Shown here piece by piece: positions 35,454 through 45,423 of a DNA stretch of 64,000 nucleotides. Numbering within the stretch: the first letter of the stretch is position 1; the number at the start of each line of letters is the position of its first letter. The stretch comes from Bacteroidaceae bacterium (GTDB taxonomy: Bacteria > Bacteroidota > Bacteroidia > Bacteroidales > Barnesiellaceae_A). Made by a program: the position numbers and the translations under genes. Under the pieces are notes generated by a model. The model was not told where the DNA came from, did no database searches, and saw only the letters and a list, made by a program, of their open reading frames with translations. Location: NCBI GenBank assembly GCA_017481745.1, contig JAFUOV010000003.1, positions 62,001 to 126,000 of the forward strand, given 5' to 3'.

Positions 35454-36296
35454 TTACGGTTTAACGGCTCTGATTACCCTATCACAACCCATAAAATCGG
35501 GGAATAGTTCTACCGAAACAAAGCCCTTATCACATAACATTTTTCTACATTCATTGCCCATGCAACGATTTATCTCGAAGTATAACGTTCCACTCGCAAC
35601 AAGTTCGTGCCAAGCAACATCGGCTATTGCTTTATAAAACCGCAACGGGTCATCATCGGGGACAAACAGCGCCAAGTGCGGTTCATAACTCAACACATTC
35701 TTGTCCATATCGGCTCGTTCACTATCGAGCACATACGGCGGATTGCTCACTATCACTTCATAGCGTGGCTCGTCGGCAAGCTTATAGGCAAGTATATCAC
35801 ACTCGCGCCACTCTACCGCCACATTGTTCATCACAGCATTTTTACGAGCATAAGCAAGAGCCTCTTGCGAGACATCCCACCCTTCTACTTCAGCTCCTTG
35901 CCAAGCACGAGCCAATGCAATAGCTATGCACCCACTACCGGTACAGAAATCGGCTACCCGCCCCTGCACATCGGCATGCTCGGCAATGATACGAGCCACC
36001 ATTTCGGAGGTCTCGGGTCGCGGTATCAGCACCCCCTTACCCACCGAAAGTTGCAAGTCGCCAAAGTAGGCACTACCCAAGATATATTGTATAGGCTCGT
36101 GCGACTTCAATCGTTCAACAATCGACTCGAACTTTTGTCGCATCTCGGGCAAAAGTTTTTCATCACGCCTCAACAACAGGTCGGTTGTCGAGAAGCCACA
36201 TAATTGGTCGAAAATCAAACGAATGAAACCCTCTATTTCTCCTTGCGGATATATATCCTTCAAAGAGCTACGTATCAAATCAAGAGCTTGTTGCAT
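35454..36296 (-). CDS. prmC: Release factor glutamine methyltransferase
   Basis: 280 residues. Methylates the GGQ glutamine of RF1 and RF2. An N-terminal helical substrate domain is followed by VLIPRPETSEMV, VADFCTGSGCIAIALA (SAM loop) and VIVSNPPYVLD, the NPPY catalytic motif. It is divergent from ribD; a minus-strand TACCTTTG at 36310-36317 gives a short leader. Confidence 0.95.
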   Translation of the reverse strand: MQQALDLIRSSLKDIYPQGEIEGFIRLIFDQLCGFSTTDLLLRRDEKLLPEMRQKFESIVERLKSHEPIQYILGSAYFGDLQLSVGKGVLIPRPETSEMVARIIAEHADVQGRVADFCTGSGCIAIALARAWQGAEVEGWDVSQEALAYARKNAVMNNVAVEWRECDILAYKLADEPRYEVIVSNPPYVLDSERADMDKNVLSYEPHLALFVPDDDPLRFYKAIADVAWHELVASGTLYFEINRCMGNECRKMLCDKGFVSVELFPDFMGCDRVIRAVKP

Positions 36297-36309
36297 AGTT
36301 TTTGTGTGG

Positions 36310-36317
36310 CAAAGGTA
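36310..36317 (-). promoter_or_regulatory. Promoter -7 of prmC
   Basis: TACCTTTG on the minus strand, 14 bases from the prmC ATG at 36296. Confidence 0.5.
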
Positions 36318-36339
36318 TATTTTTTTTCGGAATTATGTG

Positions 36340-36347
36340 TAAGTTTG
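36340..36347 (+). promoter_or_regulatory. Promoter -7 of ribD
   Basis: TAAGTTTG ends only five bases before the ribD ATG (36352), so the transcript would be leaderless or almost so. Confidence 0.45.
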
Positions 36348-36351
36348 CAGC

Positions 36352-37386
36352 ATGAATATCGACGAGCTTTACATGCAAAGATGCCTACAACTTGCCGCCA
36401 TGGCGCAAGGGCACACCTCGCCCAACCCCATGGTTGGTGCTGTTGTCGTGTGCAACGGTCGCATCATTGGCGAAGGCTACCACCGCCGTTGTGGCGAGGC
36501 TCATGCCGAGGTCAATGCCATCAACTCGGTTGCCGACAAATCTTTGCTATCGCAGTCGACCATATATGTATCGTTAGAGCCTTGCTCTCATTATGGCAAG
36601 ACTCCTCCTTGTTGCGACTTGATTATAAAATCGGGTATTCCGCGTGTTGTGGTAGGCTGCCTCGACCCTTTTCCGCAAGTAAGTGGCAGAGGTGTAAACA
36701 AGCTGAAAGAATACGGAATTGATGTTACAATAAACATACTTGAAGAAGAGTGTAAATGGCTCAATCGCAAGTTTATAACCTTCCAACAGAAGGGTCGCCC
36801 CTACATCACCCTCAAGTGGGCACAAAGTAGCGACGGATTTATCGACCGCATCCGCACAAACGATGAGCGCCCCACACTATTTTCCACCCCTACATCACGC
36901 TCGTGGTCGCACCGACTCAGAGCCACCAACGATGCCATCATCGTAGGCACCAATACAGTCATTACCGACAACCCCTCGCTCACCACAAGATATTGGGTGG
37001 GGCACAATCCTCTACGCATCACCATCGACCGCCAAGGGCGCATCCCGGCTCACTCGGCTCTATTTGATGGCTCAACAGCCACCCTGCTATTGGGTCGAAA
37101 CAGCGCATTTGACAACGAAAACGCCATAGCACTATCGACTGAAAAATCGTCGATTGAACAACTCATGGAAGCACTGCGCCAGCGCAACGTACAAAGCCTC
37201 ATTGTAGAAGGCGGCACACAGCTCCTACAATCGTTTATCGACAACAATTTATGGGACGAAGCCCACATAGAAACAGCTCCCATAGAACTACACAACGGCA
37301 TCGCAGCACCCATTATCAATGGTGAAGAAATGCAAATAAATCAATATCAACCCAGCCATCACACCCGCATCGTGCTGAATAGGTAA
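36352..37386 (+). CDS. ribD: Bifunctional diaminohydroxyphosphoribosylaminopyrimidine deaminase / reductase
   Basis: 344 residues. The N-terminal cytidine-deaminase-like zinc domain has GEAHAEVNAIN near residue 49 and SLEPCSHYGKTPPC near 80; the C-terminal half is the dihydrofolate-reductase-like NADPH domain (YITLKWAQSSDGFID, VEGGTQLLQSF). Together they perform the second and third steps of riboflavin synthesis. Standard length. The ATG follows its -7 element by five bases, and no FMN riboswitch fits in the 55-base divergent gap. Confidence 0.96.
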   Translation: MNIDELYMQRCLQLAAMAQGHTSPNPMVGAVVVCNGRIIGEGYHRRCGEAHAEVNAINSVADKSLLSQSTIYVSLEPCSHYGKTPPCCDLIIKSGIPRVVVGCLDPFPQVSGRGVNKLKEYGIDVTINILEEECKWLNRKFITFQQKGRPYITLKWAQSSDGFIDRIRTNDERPTLFSTPTSRSWSHRLRATNDAIIVGTNTVITDNPSLTTRYWVGHNPLRITIDRQGRIPAHSALFDGSTATLLLGRNSAFDNENAIALSTEKSSIEQLMEALRQRNVQSLIVEGGTQLLQSFIDNNLWDEAHIETAPIELHNGIAAPIINGEEMQINQYQPSHHTRIVLNR

Positions 37387-37543
37387 AAAAGCCCATTTTG
37401 TCGACAGAAACAGACTATCCAACTGCCAACAAACACCGGGTTTCCACACAATAGTCGCACACGCCACTCCCTAATAAGCCTCTTTTATCTCTAAATTATT
37501 ATAATTGTTACCTATTAAGGTTATTAATGACAAAAAAAGTTGC

Positions 37544-37551
37544 TATCTTTG
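37544..37551 (+). promoter_or_regulatory. Promoter -7 of the DUF6242-DUF6089-uppS-bamA run
   Basis: TATCTTTG 38 bases ahead of the DUF6242 ATG. Confidence 0.5.
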
Positions 37552-37589
37552 TCGTTTGATATAGATTATACACATAATTTCAGAGTTAA

Positions 37590-39050
37590 ATGACCCGATA
37601 TTTCAAATATATTTGTCTGCTACTTGCCGCCGTTTGCATACTACCCTCATGCAAAGACGATGACAAAGAAGAGATTATAGCATCCGATAGTGTGCGTATC
37701 ACATCATTCTCATTGGCTGCCGACACAACCATTCTTGACAATCTTGAGAATGTATTTTTCACCATCGACCTTGAGAAGGGACTTATATACAACGCCGACT
37801 CCCTTCCCAAAGGCACAAAGGTTACAAAACTCAAAATCGAGTTGAAGACCGACGATGCTGCATATGTAAATATCAAAACCGTCGATAGCACATACAACTA
37901 TCTCACTTACAGCAAAAATGCGATAGACTTCACCAACCCTGTTGATGTTGAGGTGGGCTCAAAAAGCGGTCTGTATAAAAAGAAATATAAAATCACCGTA
38001 AATGTGCACCAAATAGAGTCCGACCGCCTCTTCTGGGGTGGTATGCAATACTCTTACCTTCCCGGTAAAGGTGCTATTACCAAGCAGCACACAGTACACT
38101 TCAATGGGTTGATATACTGCTTTATGCTACGCAATGGAGAGTACACACTGGCAACAGCGGCGACCCCGAGCGAAGAGTGGAATATCACAACAATATCGTT
38201 CCCATTTACACCCGATTTGTTGACCATGCGTTGCACCGATACAGCCATGTATATGCTCGACACAGAGGGCAACATGCATAGCTCGGTCGATGGTATCACA
38301 TGGGAGAATACCGGTGCAGCATACGCTGCCATTATTGGTAACTTCGGTGGCACATTGCTCACACTTACACAAGACGGTGGCACATACTATCACGACAAAT
38401 ATCCTCGCCCCGAGGGTTTTACACCACAACCAGTGGCATCCGACTTCCCCGTATCGGGATTTAGTGAGATGCTCACATACAACTCGCCATGGCTCACTGC
38501 GCCACAAGGCATGATAGTAGGAGGTCGCACCGCATCGGGCGAGTTGACAGGTGCTATGTGGGGTTACGATGGTACAACATGGGCTATCCTTAACAACTCC
38601 ATCACCCAACGCGAAGGTGCTGCATTCTTCCAATATGTAACATTCTTTGTCGACGACAATTGGGTAACATCCGAGAAAATCACATGGTTTGTTATAGGAG
38701 GGCTCAACGAAACAACCGCCCTAAGCGACGTATGGACATCAAACAACTACGGTGTAACTTGGCAAAGAGCCGGCAGCGAATTGCAAATTCCCGGTTACAT
38801 CCTGGGCAGAGGCTATGCTTCGGTTATTGTTTGCGATGAGCCTATCAAATCATCGGACGATCCAACTTGGCGTCCATTGGACACCTACCCCATACCGCAA
38901 GGATATCGTAGCGAACCCATGTATAGCAAGGTAGAAGAGAGACTTGTACCTTACATCTATATGTTTGGAGGAGAAGGTATTTCAGGCACAACATACGACC
39001 AAGTATGGCGAGGCATTATCAACCGCCTTCGTTTTGAGCCGATACCATAA
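37590..39050 (+). CDS. DUF6242-type lipoprotein with Kelch/sialidase-like propeller
   Basis: 486 residues with a lipobox (CILPSCKDDD, Cys at residue 22). An N-terminal beta-sandwich (VRITSFSLAADTTILDNLENVFF, KSGLYKKKYKITVNV) is followed by a ~330-residue repeat region with SVDGITWENTG, NNYGVTWQRAG and IYMFGGEG, blades of a Kelch or BNR-like propeller. This matches the Bacteroidales DUF6242 family. Function unknown; outer-membrane-anchored in the periplasm or at the surface. It precedes DUF6089, uppS and bamA. Confidence 0.8.
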   Translation: MTRYFKYICLLLAAVCILPSCKDDDKEEIIASDSVRITSFSLAADTTILDNLENVFFTIDLEKGLIYNADSLPKGTKVTKLKIELKTDDAAYVNIKTVDSTYNYLTYSKNAIDFTNPVDVEVGSKSGLYKKKYKITVNVHQIESDRLFWGGMQYSYLPGKGAITKQHTVHFNGLIYCFMLRNGEYTLATAATPSEEWNITTISFPFTPDLLTMRCTDTAMYMLDTEGNMHSSVDGITWENTGAAYAAIIGNFGGTLLTLTQDGGTYYHDKYPRPEGFTPQPVASDFPVSGFSEMLTYNSPWLTAPQGMIVGGRTASGELTGAMWGYDGTTWAILNNSITQREGAAFFQYVTFFVDDNWVTSEKITWFVIGGLNETTALSDVWTSNNYGVTWQRAGSELQIPGYILGRGYASVIVCDEPIKSSDDPTWRPLDTYPIPQGYRSEPMYSKVEERLVPYIYMFGGEGISGTTYDQVWRGIINRLRFEPIP

Positions 39051-39112
39051 AATTGCATCAGAAAGATACTTTTCAACCCAATAATCGCGTTCTTAAAAGA
39101 GAATACAACACC

Positions 39113-39823
39113 ATGCGAAGCGAAACAAAGAAATTCACGAAAAGAATCTTGATGCTATTGTGCATTACTATTACAGCCACGATGCTGCACCAAAGTCATG
39201 CACAAGACTATAAATACGAAATAGGAGTAGAAGCCGGCATGAGCAGCTATTGGGGCGATGCCAACCAAACTTCTATCATATACAAGCCCGGCTTTACCGG
39301 TGGTGCCATATTTCGATATGTCATAAACTACCGGTGGGCTATCAGAGCTAATCTATCGGCAGCAATGCTTGCGGGCAATACCGCCGATTTTGACAACGTT
39401 CTGCCCGGCGGAGCAGAGCACCAATTCAGCACGACACTGTTTGATGCGGGTTGTCGCGCCGAATTTAATTTTTTGAATTACGGTATAGGTCAAGCCTATA
39501 AAAATACAAGTCGCTTCTCGCCCTACATTACAGCCGGTATCGGGTTCTGTGCAGGATTTCCCGAAGGAAATAACTTCTTCACAGTAAACATACCATTTGG
39601 CGTAGGCGTGAAATACAAGGTAGCCGAGCGCTGGAACTTAGGCTTGGAATTTGTCATGCACAAAACATTTGGCGACCGCGTAGATGGTTGGGAATTGAAA
39701 GACCCCTATCAGATACCCAGCTCGGCGTTGAAAAACACCGATTGGTTTTCGACACTTGTCTTTACCGTAACCTACGACTTCGGGTTCAAGAAGTTGCCAT
39801 GCAATACTTGTCCCGACTTATAA
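39113..39823 (+). CDS. DUF6089 outer-membrane beta-barrel protein
   Basis: 236 residues from ATG 39113, where a signal peptide begins ([21 protein letters not shown]); an earlier in-frame start would add 20 residues with no signal-like character. [20 protein letters not shown] and [16 protein letters not shown] are typical of DUF6089, a small OmpA-like eight-stranded barrel. It ends 35 bases before uppS and near bamA, a position conserved in many Bacteroidota, so a role in envelope assembly is plausible but unproven. Confidence 0.8.
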   Translation: MRSETKKFTKRILMLLCITITATMLHQSHAQDYKYEIGVEAGMSSYWGDANQTSIIYKPGFTGGAIFRYVINYRWAIRANLSAAMLAGNTADFDNVLPGGAEHQFSTTLFDAGCRAEFNFLNYGIGQAYKNTSRFSPYITAGIGFCAGFPEGNNFFTVNIPFGVGVKYKVAERWNLGLEFVMHKTFGDRVDGWELKDPYQIPSSALKNTDWFSTLVFTVTYDFGFKKLPCNTCPDL

Positions 39824-39858
39824 AAACGATATTAAACACAACAAAATACAATCGAAAG

Positions 39859-40614
39859 ATGCATCTTGTAGAGAAAATAGATTTACAACGCGTACCACGC
39901 CACATTGCTATCATCATGGATGGCAACGGACGTTGGGCAAAAGAACGTAACCTTGACCGCTCACAAGGACACCGCAAAGGGCTGGATGTTGTTCATGAGA
40001 TAACAAACGATGCAGCCGATTTGGGTGTAGAATGTCTTACACTGTATGCCTTTTCAACCGAGAATTGGAATCGTCCTCAAGAAGAAGTCGATGCCTTGAT
40101 GGCTCTTGTTGTGTTTGGTATTGAAAGAGAGACGCCCGGCATGATAGCCAACGGCGTGCGACTGAGTGTTATAGGCGACACATCGCGCATGCCTGCCGAC
40201 GTACAGAAACGTCTGCAACGCTGCATCGAAGATACAGCAGGAGGTACCCGCATCACACTCAATCTGGCACTCAGCTACTCGGCTCGTTGGGAGATAACCC
40301 ATATCGCTCAACAATTGGCTCGTGAAGCCGCCGAGGGTAAAATCACACCCGAGGAGATAGACGAGAAACTCATCAGTTCGCGCATGACAACCGCCCATCT
40401 CTCCGACCCCGACCTACTCATTCGCACCGGCGGCGAGTTGCGCATCAGCAACTTCCTTTTGTGGCAACTCTCGTATGCCGAGTTCTATTTTACCGACGAA
40501 TATTGGCCCGACTTCAACAAAGAGAGCCTCTGCAAGGCTATCATTGATTACCAAAGTCGTGAACGTCGTTTTGGTAAGACAAGCGAACAGGTAAAAAACA
40601 ACGACAAAGCTTAA
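39859..40614 (+). CDS. uppS: Isoprenyl transferase (undecaprenyl diphosphate synthase)
   Basis: 251 residues from ATG 39859 ([27 protein letters not shown]). The longer open frame runs back through the DUF6089 gene and is not a start. [10 protein letters not shown] holds the catalytic Asp; STENWNRP, and [27 protein letters not shown] at the end (positions ~190-217) bind the substrates. It makes C55-PP, the carrier for peptidoglycan and LPS O-antigen. It lies immediately before bamA, as in many Bacteroidota. Confidence 0.94.
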   Translation: MHLVEKIDLQRVPRHIAIIMDGNGRWAKERNLDRSQGHRKGLDVVHEITNDAADLGVECLTLYAFSTENWNRPQEEVDALMALVVFGIERETPGMIANGVRLSVIGDTSRMPADVQKRLQRCIEDTAGGTRITLNLALSYSARWEITHIAQQLAREAAEGKITPEEIDEKLISSRMTTAHLSDPDLLIRTGGELRISNFLLWQLSYAEFYFTDEYWPDFNKESLCKAIIDYQSRERRFGKTSEQVKNNDKA

Positions 40615-40633
40615 GAAAAGATATAATAACAAC

Positions 40634-43258
40634 ATGTTACATAAATACAAAATACTCTTCTTGTGGTTCTTGGCAGCCTTGTGCATAGTACCCGCTATGG
40701 CGCAAACTGCCGGTAACGACACTATATACAACCCCAACGTAGTATACACCAACCATCCCCAAACATTCGAGATAGCCGACATTACCGTAACAGGCGCCGA
40801 CAACTATGAAGATTATATCATCATCGGTTATTCGGGACTATCGGTAGGTCAACGCATCGAGATACCCGGCGATGCCATTACCAATGCAGCCAAACGCTTC
40901 TGGCGACAAGGTCTTTTCTCGGACATCGAGATTGTACTGACCAAAACCTATGGCGACAAGGCTTGGATCGAGTTGCGATTGACACCCCAACCTCGCATCT
41001 CGCAAATCAACTACAACGGCGTTAAAAAGAGCGAAAAAGAGGAGTTGGAAACTCGATTGGGTCTTGCCAAGGGACAACAAATTACTCCCAACGTCATGAA
41101 CCGCGCCGAGATGATTATCAAAAAATATTTCGACGAAAAGGGATTCAAAAATGCCGAGGTACAACTCGTGCAACACGAAGACTTGTCGCACAAGAACGAA
41201 GTAATTCTCGATATCAATGTCGACAAGAATGAAAAGGTAAAAGTCCACAAAATATACTTCAATGGTAACGAAGTCATCTCCGACTTCAACCTCAAGTGGG
41301 CGATGAAAAAGACAAGTGAGCGCGACAACATCTTCACCATCTTCAAGCAGAAGAAATTTGTCGAGAGCGACTTTGAGAGCGACTTGCAAGTGCTCACCGA
41401 GAAGTATAACGAAAAAGGCTACCGCGATGCCACCGTTGTATGCGATAGCATTGTGCCCTACGACAAGAACAAGGTAGACATATACATATCTATCGAAGAG
41501 GGTAATCAATACCACATACGCGACATACGTTGGGTAGGTAACACCGTCTACACCAGCGAGGCGCTGTCGCAATATCTCGGTATGAACCCCGGCGATGTAT
41601 ACAACCAAAAGTTGCTGAACAAACGTACCGTTGAAGATGACGATGCGGTGTCGAACCTCTACCTTGACAAGGGTTATCTTTTCTTCCGCCTCATCCCGTT
41701 GGAAACCAACATAAACAACGACTCGATAGACCTTGAAATGTCTATCGTCGAGGGTCCGCAAGCACGTATCAACAAGGTAATCATTAACGGTAACGACCGC
41801 CTATATGAGCACGTGATACGTCGTGAGCTACGCACCAAACCCGGCGAGTTGTTCAACAAGACCGACCTCGTACGCTCGGCGCGTGAGATAGCACAAACAG
41901 GACACTTCGACCCCGAGTCGATGGATATACAACCACGACCCAACCCCGAGAACGGTACGGTAGATATTGAGATGAACCTCACATCGAAATCGAACGACCA
42001 GATAGAACTTTCGTTGGGATGGGGTCAGACAGGTATCATCGGTAAAGTAAGTTTGAAGTTTACCAACTTCTCTATGCGCAACCTCTTCAACCCGAAGAGC
42101 TACAAAGGTATTATCCCCCAAGGCGACGGACAGACATTCACCATCAGTGCACAGACCAATGCCCGATACTACCAAGCATATAGCATCTCGTTCCTCGACC
42201 CATGGTTTGGAGGCAAACGCCCCAACTCATTCTCGGTATCGGCATATTATAGCCGACAAACCGGTATCGAGCAGTCGTACTACAACAACAACTACTACAA
42301 CCCCTATCTGTATGGTGGATATGGTTATGGTAGCAGCTACTACGACCAATCGTACTACCAAACACAGTATATGAATGCCTACGACCCCTCGAAATCGTTG
42401 CAAATGGCTGGTGTAAACTTCTCTTTTGGTAAACGTCTTTCGTGGCCCGACGACTACTTTACATTTATGGTTGACCTCGGCTACCAAGCCTACATCCTCA
42501 AGAATTGGGACTACTTGTACTACATGAATACCGGTACCTCGCACAGCATCACTTTGGGAGCGACATTGGCACGTACCTCTATCGACAACCCCATCTTCAC
42601 TCGTCGAGGCTCACAATTCTCATTATCGGTACAACTCACACCGCCCTACTCGGCATGGGATGGCGTAGACTATAAATCACTCTCACAACAGAATACCCAA
42701 AAGGCAAAACAAGAGATGTACCGCATGATTGAATACTACAAAATCAAATTCAAGAGCCGTACATATACACCGCTTATCAACCCCGACGGTCAATATACAT
42801 TGGTGTTGATGACACGTGCCGACTTTGGTTTGCTCGGTAGCTACGACCGCTACAAGAAATCGCCTTTTGAAACATTCTACGTGGGTGGTGATGGTATGAC
42901 GGGTTCATACACCTATGCTACCGAGACAATAGGTATGCGTGGTTATGACAACGGTGCATTCACTCCTTGGGGATATGAAGGCTACGCCTACACTCGCTTC
43001 TCTCTCGAGTTGCACTTCCCCTTCTTGCTACAACCCTCAACCACCATCTACGGTCTTGCATTCGTAGAGGCGGGTAACGCTTGGCAAGAGATACGAGACT
43101 TCAATCCCTTCTCACTCAAGCGCTCGGCAGGTGCCGGTGTGCGTGTATACTTGCCTATGATTGGTATGCTCGGTATCGACTGGGCATACGGTTTCGACAA
43201 AGTATTCGGCACTCGAGGTGGTAGCCACTTCCACTTCATATTGGGTCAGGAGTTCTAA
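40634..43258 (+). CDS. bamA: Outer membrane protein assembly factor BamA
   Basis: 874 residues. A signal peptide (LWFLAALCIVPAMAQ) precedes five POTRA domains (about 35-440) and a 16-stranded Omp85 barrel ending in HFHFILGQEF with the terminal Phe. It inserts beta-barrels into the outer membrane. Residues about 548-584 form an unusual Tyr/Asn/Gly-rich loop in the barrel, where the sequence is dominated by Tyr. It follows uppS by 20 bases and is followed by two Skp/OmpH-like chaperone genes, the usual partners. Confidence 0.95.
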   Translation: MLHKYKILFLWFLAALCIVPAMAQTAGNDTIYNPNVVYTNHPQTFEIADITVTGADNYEDYIIIGYSGLSVGQRIEIPGDAITNAAKRFWRQGLFSDIEIVLTKTYGDKAWIELRLTPQPRISQINYNGVKKSEKEELETRLGLAKGQQITPNVMNRAEMIIKKYFDEKGFKNAEVQLVQHEDLSHKNEVILDINVDKNEKVKVHKIYFNGNEVISDFNLKWAMKKTSERDNIFTIFKQKKFVESDFESDLQVLTEKYNEKGYRDATVVCDSIVPYDKNKVDIYISIEEGNQYHIRDIRWVGNTVYTSEALSQYLGMNPGDVYNQKLLNKRTVEDDDAVSNLYLDKGYLFFRLIPLETNINNDSIDLEMSIVEGPQARINKVIINGNDRLYEHVIRRELRTKPGELFNKTDLVRSAREIAQTGHFDPESMDIQPRPNPENGTVDIEMNLTSKSNDQIELSLGWGQTGIIGKVSLKFTNFSMRNLFNPKSYKGIIPQGDGQTFTISAQTNARYYQAYSISFLDPWFGGKRPNSFSVSAYYSRQTGIEQSYYNNNYYNPYLYGGYGYGSSYYDQSYYQTQYMNAYDPSKSLQMAGVNFSFGKRLSWPDDYFTFMVDLGYQAYILKNWDYLYYMNTGTSHSITLGATLARTSIDNPIFTRRGSQFSLSVQLTPPYSAWDGVDYKSLSQQNTQKAKQEMYRMIEYYKIKFKSRTYTPLINPDGQYTLVLMTRADFGLLGSYDRYKKSPFETFYVGGDGMTGSYTYATETIGMRGYDNGAFTPWGYEGYAYTRFSLELHFPFLLQPSTTIYGLAFVEAGNAWQEIRDFNPFSLKRSAGAGVRVYLPMIGMLGIDWAYGFDKVFGTRGGSHFHFILGQEF

Positions 43259-43395
43259 GCCCGACGTATATTTATGTTAATTGTGTTAAAAATAGCACAT
43301 AACTACAAGATAAAATAGAGAGTAGTTTTTAACTTTGTAACGAAAATAGAGTCTTAATAGAGAAAACCGTTTTGTTGAACCTTAAAAACATGATT

Positions 43396-43911
43396 ATGAA
43401 AAGACTTATTATTATATTATGTACAGTAGCCGCCTGCACAATAGCAGCATCGGCACAGAAATATGCGCTCGTCGATATGGAATACATACTCAAGAACATT
43501 CCCTCGTACGAGATGGCAAACGAGCAACTCAACCAAGTAGCCAAGCGCTGGCAGAAAGAGTGCGAAGACCTGGCAGTTGAGGCAGAAACCCTCTACAAAA
43601 ACTACCAATCGGACATGGTATTTCTCACCGACGAAATGAAGATACAACGTGCCGACGAGGTAAAAGCCAAAGAGCAAGAAGTACTTGAGTTGCGCCGTAA
43701 ATACTTTGGTCCCGAGGGCGAGTTGTATAAGAAACGCGAAAGCTTGATGAAACCCATTCAAGACGACATTTACAACGCCATAAAGAAGTTGTCGGAAGAG
43801 AAAGGCTACATGATGGTTATAGACCGCGCATCGTCGAGCAGCATCATTTTTGCATCGCCCAAAGCCGATATTAGCAATGATGTACTCGCCAAATTGGGAT
43901 ATTCCAAATAA
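43396..43911 (+). CDS. OmpH/Skp family periplasmic chaperone, first copy
   Basis: About 171 residues from ATG 43396 (MKRLIIILCTVAACTIAASAQ signal). The mature part is an extended coiled coil, from VDMEYILKNIPSYEMANEQLNQVAKRWQKECEDL onward (positions ~22-55), ending in a small beta region (GYMMVIDRASSSSIIFASP). Skp proteins hold unfolded outer-membrane proteins for BamA, directly upstream. A second in-tandem paralogue follows. Two earlier in-frame ATGs exist. Confidence 0.9.
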   Translation: MKRLIIILCTVAACTIAASAQKYALVDMEYILKNIPSYEMANEQLNQVAKRWQKECEDLAVEAETLYKNYQSDMVFLTDEMKIQRADEVKAKEQEVLELRRKYFGPEGELYKKRESLMKPIQDDIYNAIKKLSEEKGYMMVIDRASSSSIIFASPKADISNDVLAKLGYSK

Positions 43912-43975
43912 TATACGTACATTTGTCCCCCGAAATACAACAACAAGAATATAAATAAATTAAATATCAATTATC

Positions 43976-44476
43976 ATGCTTAAGAAATTAGTTATAGCAT
44001 TCATGTGCTTCTTGCCCCTCACTATGGTGGCTCAATCTTTCAAATTTGGTACTGTAAACGCCAATGAAGTATTAACCGCTATGCCCGAGCGTGCCGAGGC
44101 CGAAAAGCAATTAATGGATCTTCAAAAACGTTACGAAAACGAATATGTGAAACTCCAAGAAGATTTCCAAAAGAAATACCAAGAGTTTCAAGCCTTGGGC
44201 GACACTGTACCCGAAACCATCCAAATGCGTCGTGCCGAAGAGCTCCAATCAATGCAACAACGCATTGAAAGCTTCCTTCAAGTGGTAGACCAAGACATGA
44301 ACAAGAAACGCCAAGAATACTTTGCTCCCGTACAACAAAAGTTGATGGATGCCATCAATGCTGTTGGTGCTGAGAATGGCTTCACATACATCTTCGACAT
44401 CAACACCGTTCTCTACAAAGGCAACGGCAATGAAGATGTTACTCCCCTTGTAAAAACCAAATTGGGATTGAAATAA
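43976..44476 (+). CDS. OmpH/Skp family periplasmic chaperone, second copy
   Basis: 166 residues with a signal peptide (IAFMCFLPLTMVAQ) and long coiled coil (LQKRYENEYVKLQEDFQKKYQEF). It diverges clearly from the first copy, so the pair is an old duplication common in Bacteroidota rather than recent. VDQDMNKKRQEYFAPVQQKLMDAINAVGAENGFTYIFDI (positions ~97-136) is the typical Skp C-terminal arm. A strong terminator follows. Confidence 0.9.
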   Translation: MLKKLVIAFMCFLPLTMVAQSFKFGTVNANEVLTAMPERAEAEKQLMDLQKRYENEYVKLQEDFQKKYQEFQALGDTVPETIQMRRAEELQSMQQRIESFLQVVDQDMNKKRQEYFAPVQQKLMDAINAVGAENGFTYIFDINTVLYKGNGNEDVTPLVKTKLGLK

Positions 44477-44516
44477 GTTTTCTCGGGGACTACCCGGCTA
44501 ACGCATTGAAAACATG

Positions 44517-44554
44517 AAAGCTGTGTCGGGCTACAACACTCCCGATGCAGCTTT
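44517..44554 (+). terminator. Terminator after the second skp gene
   Basis: AAAGCTGTGTCGGG pairs with CCCGATGCAGCTTT around a 10-base loop, followed by T-rich sequence. The murI gene begins 18 bases later. Confidence 0.75.
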
Positions 44555-44572
44555 TCTGTAAAAAATAGAATT

Positions 44573-45412
44573 ATGAAGCAAGATATAATCAAACAAGCTC
44601 CTATTGGTATATTCGACTCGGGATATGGTGGTCTGACCATTCTCTCCGACATACGTCGTGTGCTCCCGCAATACGACTACATATACTTGGGCGACAATGC
44701 CCGAGCTCCCTACGGAACACGCTCCTTTGAGATTGTATACCGATTTACGCTCGAGGCAGTGCAATACCTCTTCGACCAAGGATGCCAATTGGTCATTCTT
44801 GCTTGTAACACAGCATCGGCAAAGGCTCTTCGCTCTATACAGCAAAAGGACTTGCCCCACATCGACCCCAATCGGCGTGTTCTGGGCGTGATACGTCCTA
44901 CGGTTGAGGCTTTGAGCAGCATCACCCAAAATGGCGAGATAGGTCTGTTGGGCACACCCGGTACTATCAACTCGGGCTCTTATACTGCCGAAGTAGCCAA
45001 GTTATATCCTCAATATAATGTATATGGGCAACCCTGCCCTATGTGGGTACCACTCATTGAGAACAACGAAACCAACAACGAGGGCGCACACTATTTTGTC
45101 AAAAAATATACCGATGCATTGATGTCGCAAAATGAGAATATAGATACCGTAATTTTGGGTTGCACCCACTATCCGCTACTCTACCCCCTCATTCGCCAAC
45201 ATCTCCCCTCACAAGTCAAGTTGCTTTCACAAGGAGCACTTGTTGCCGATAGCCTCAAAGACTACCTCGAGCGACATCCCGAGATGGAACAACGATGCTC
45301 GCAAGGTGGCTCTTGTACCTACTTGACCACCGAGTCGGAAACTAAGTTTACCGAAGCTGCAACTCGATTTCTCAACGACACTATCACCGCCCGACAAATT
45401 GAGTTGGGATAA
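44573..45412 (+). CDS. murI: Glutamate racemase
   Basis: 279 residues. Makes D-glutamate for peptidoglycan. FDSGYGGLTILS near residue 16 holds the first catalytic region and ACNTASAKAL the first Cys; GCTHYPLLYPL near 194 holds the second Cys, as in two-base racemases. Starts 18 bases behind the terminator of skp and is followed by the S4 gene 11 bases on. Confidence 0.95.
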   Translation: MKQDIIKQAPIGIFDSGYGGLTILSDIRRVLPQYDYIYLGDNARAPYGTRSFEIVYRFTLEAVQYLFDQGCQLVILACNTASAKALRSIQQKDLPHIDPNRRVLGVIRPTVEALSSITQNGEIGLLGTPGTINSGSYTAEVAKLYPQYNVYGQPCPMWVPLIENNETNNEGAHYFVKKYTDALMSQNENIDTVILGCTHYPLLYPLIRQHLPSQVKLLSQGALVADSLKDYLERHPEMEQRCSQGGSCTYLTTESETKFTEAATRFLNDTITARQIELG

Positions 45413-45423
45413 CACTATACAAC

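Noticed and set aside
39688..39858. N-terminal extension of UppS
   Set aside because: The open frame runs back through the DUF6089 gene; the conserved UppS start is at 39859.
40838..41761. 307-codon minus-strand frame opposite bamA
   Set aside because: Antisense shadow of the POTRA region.
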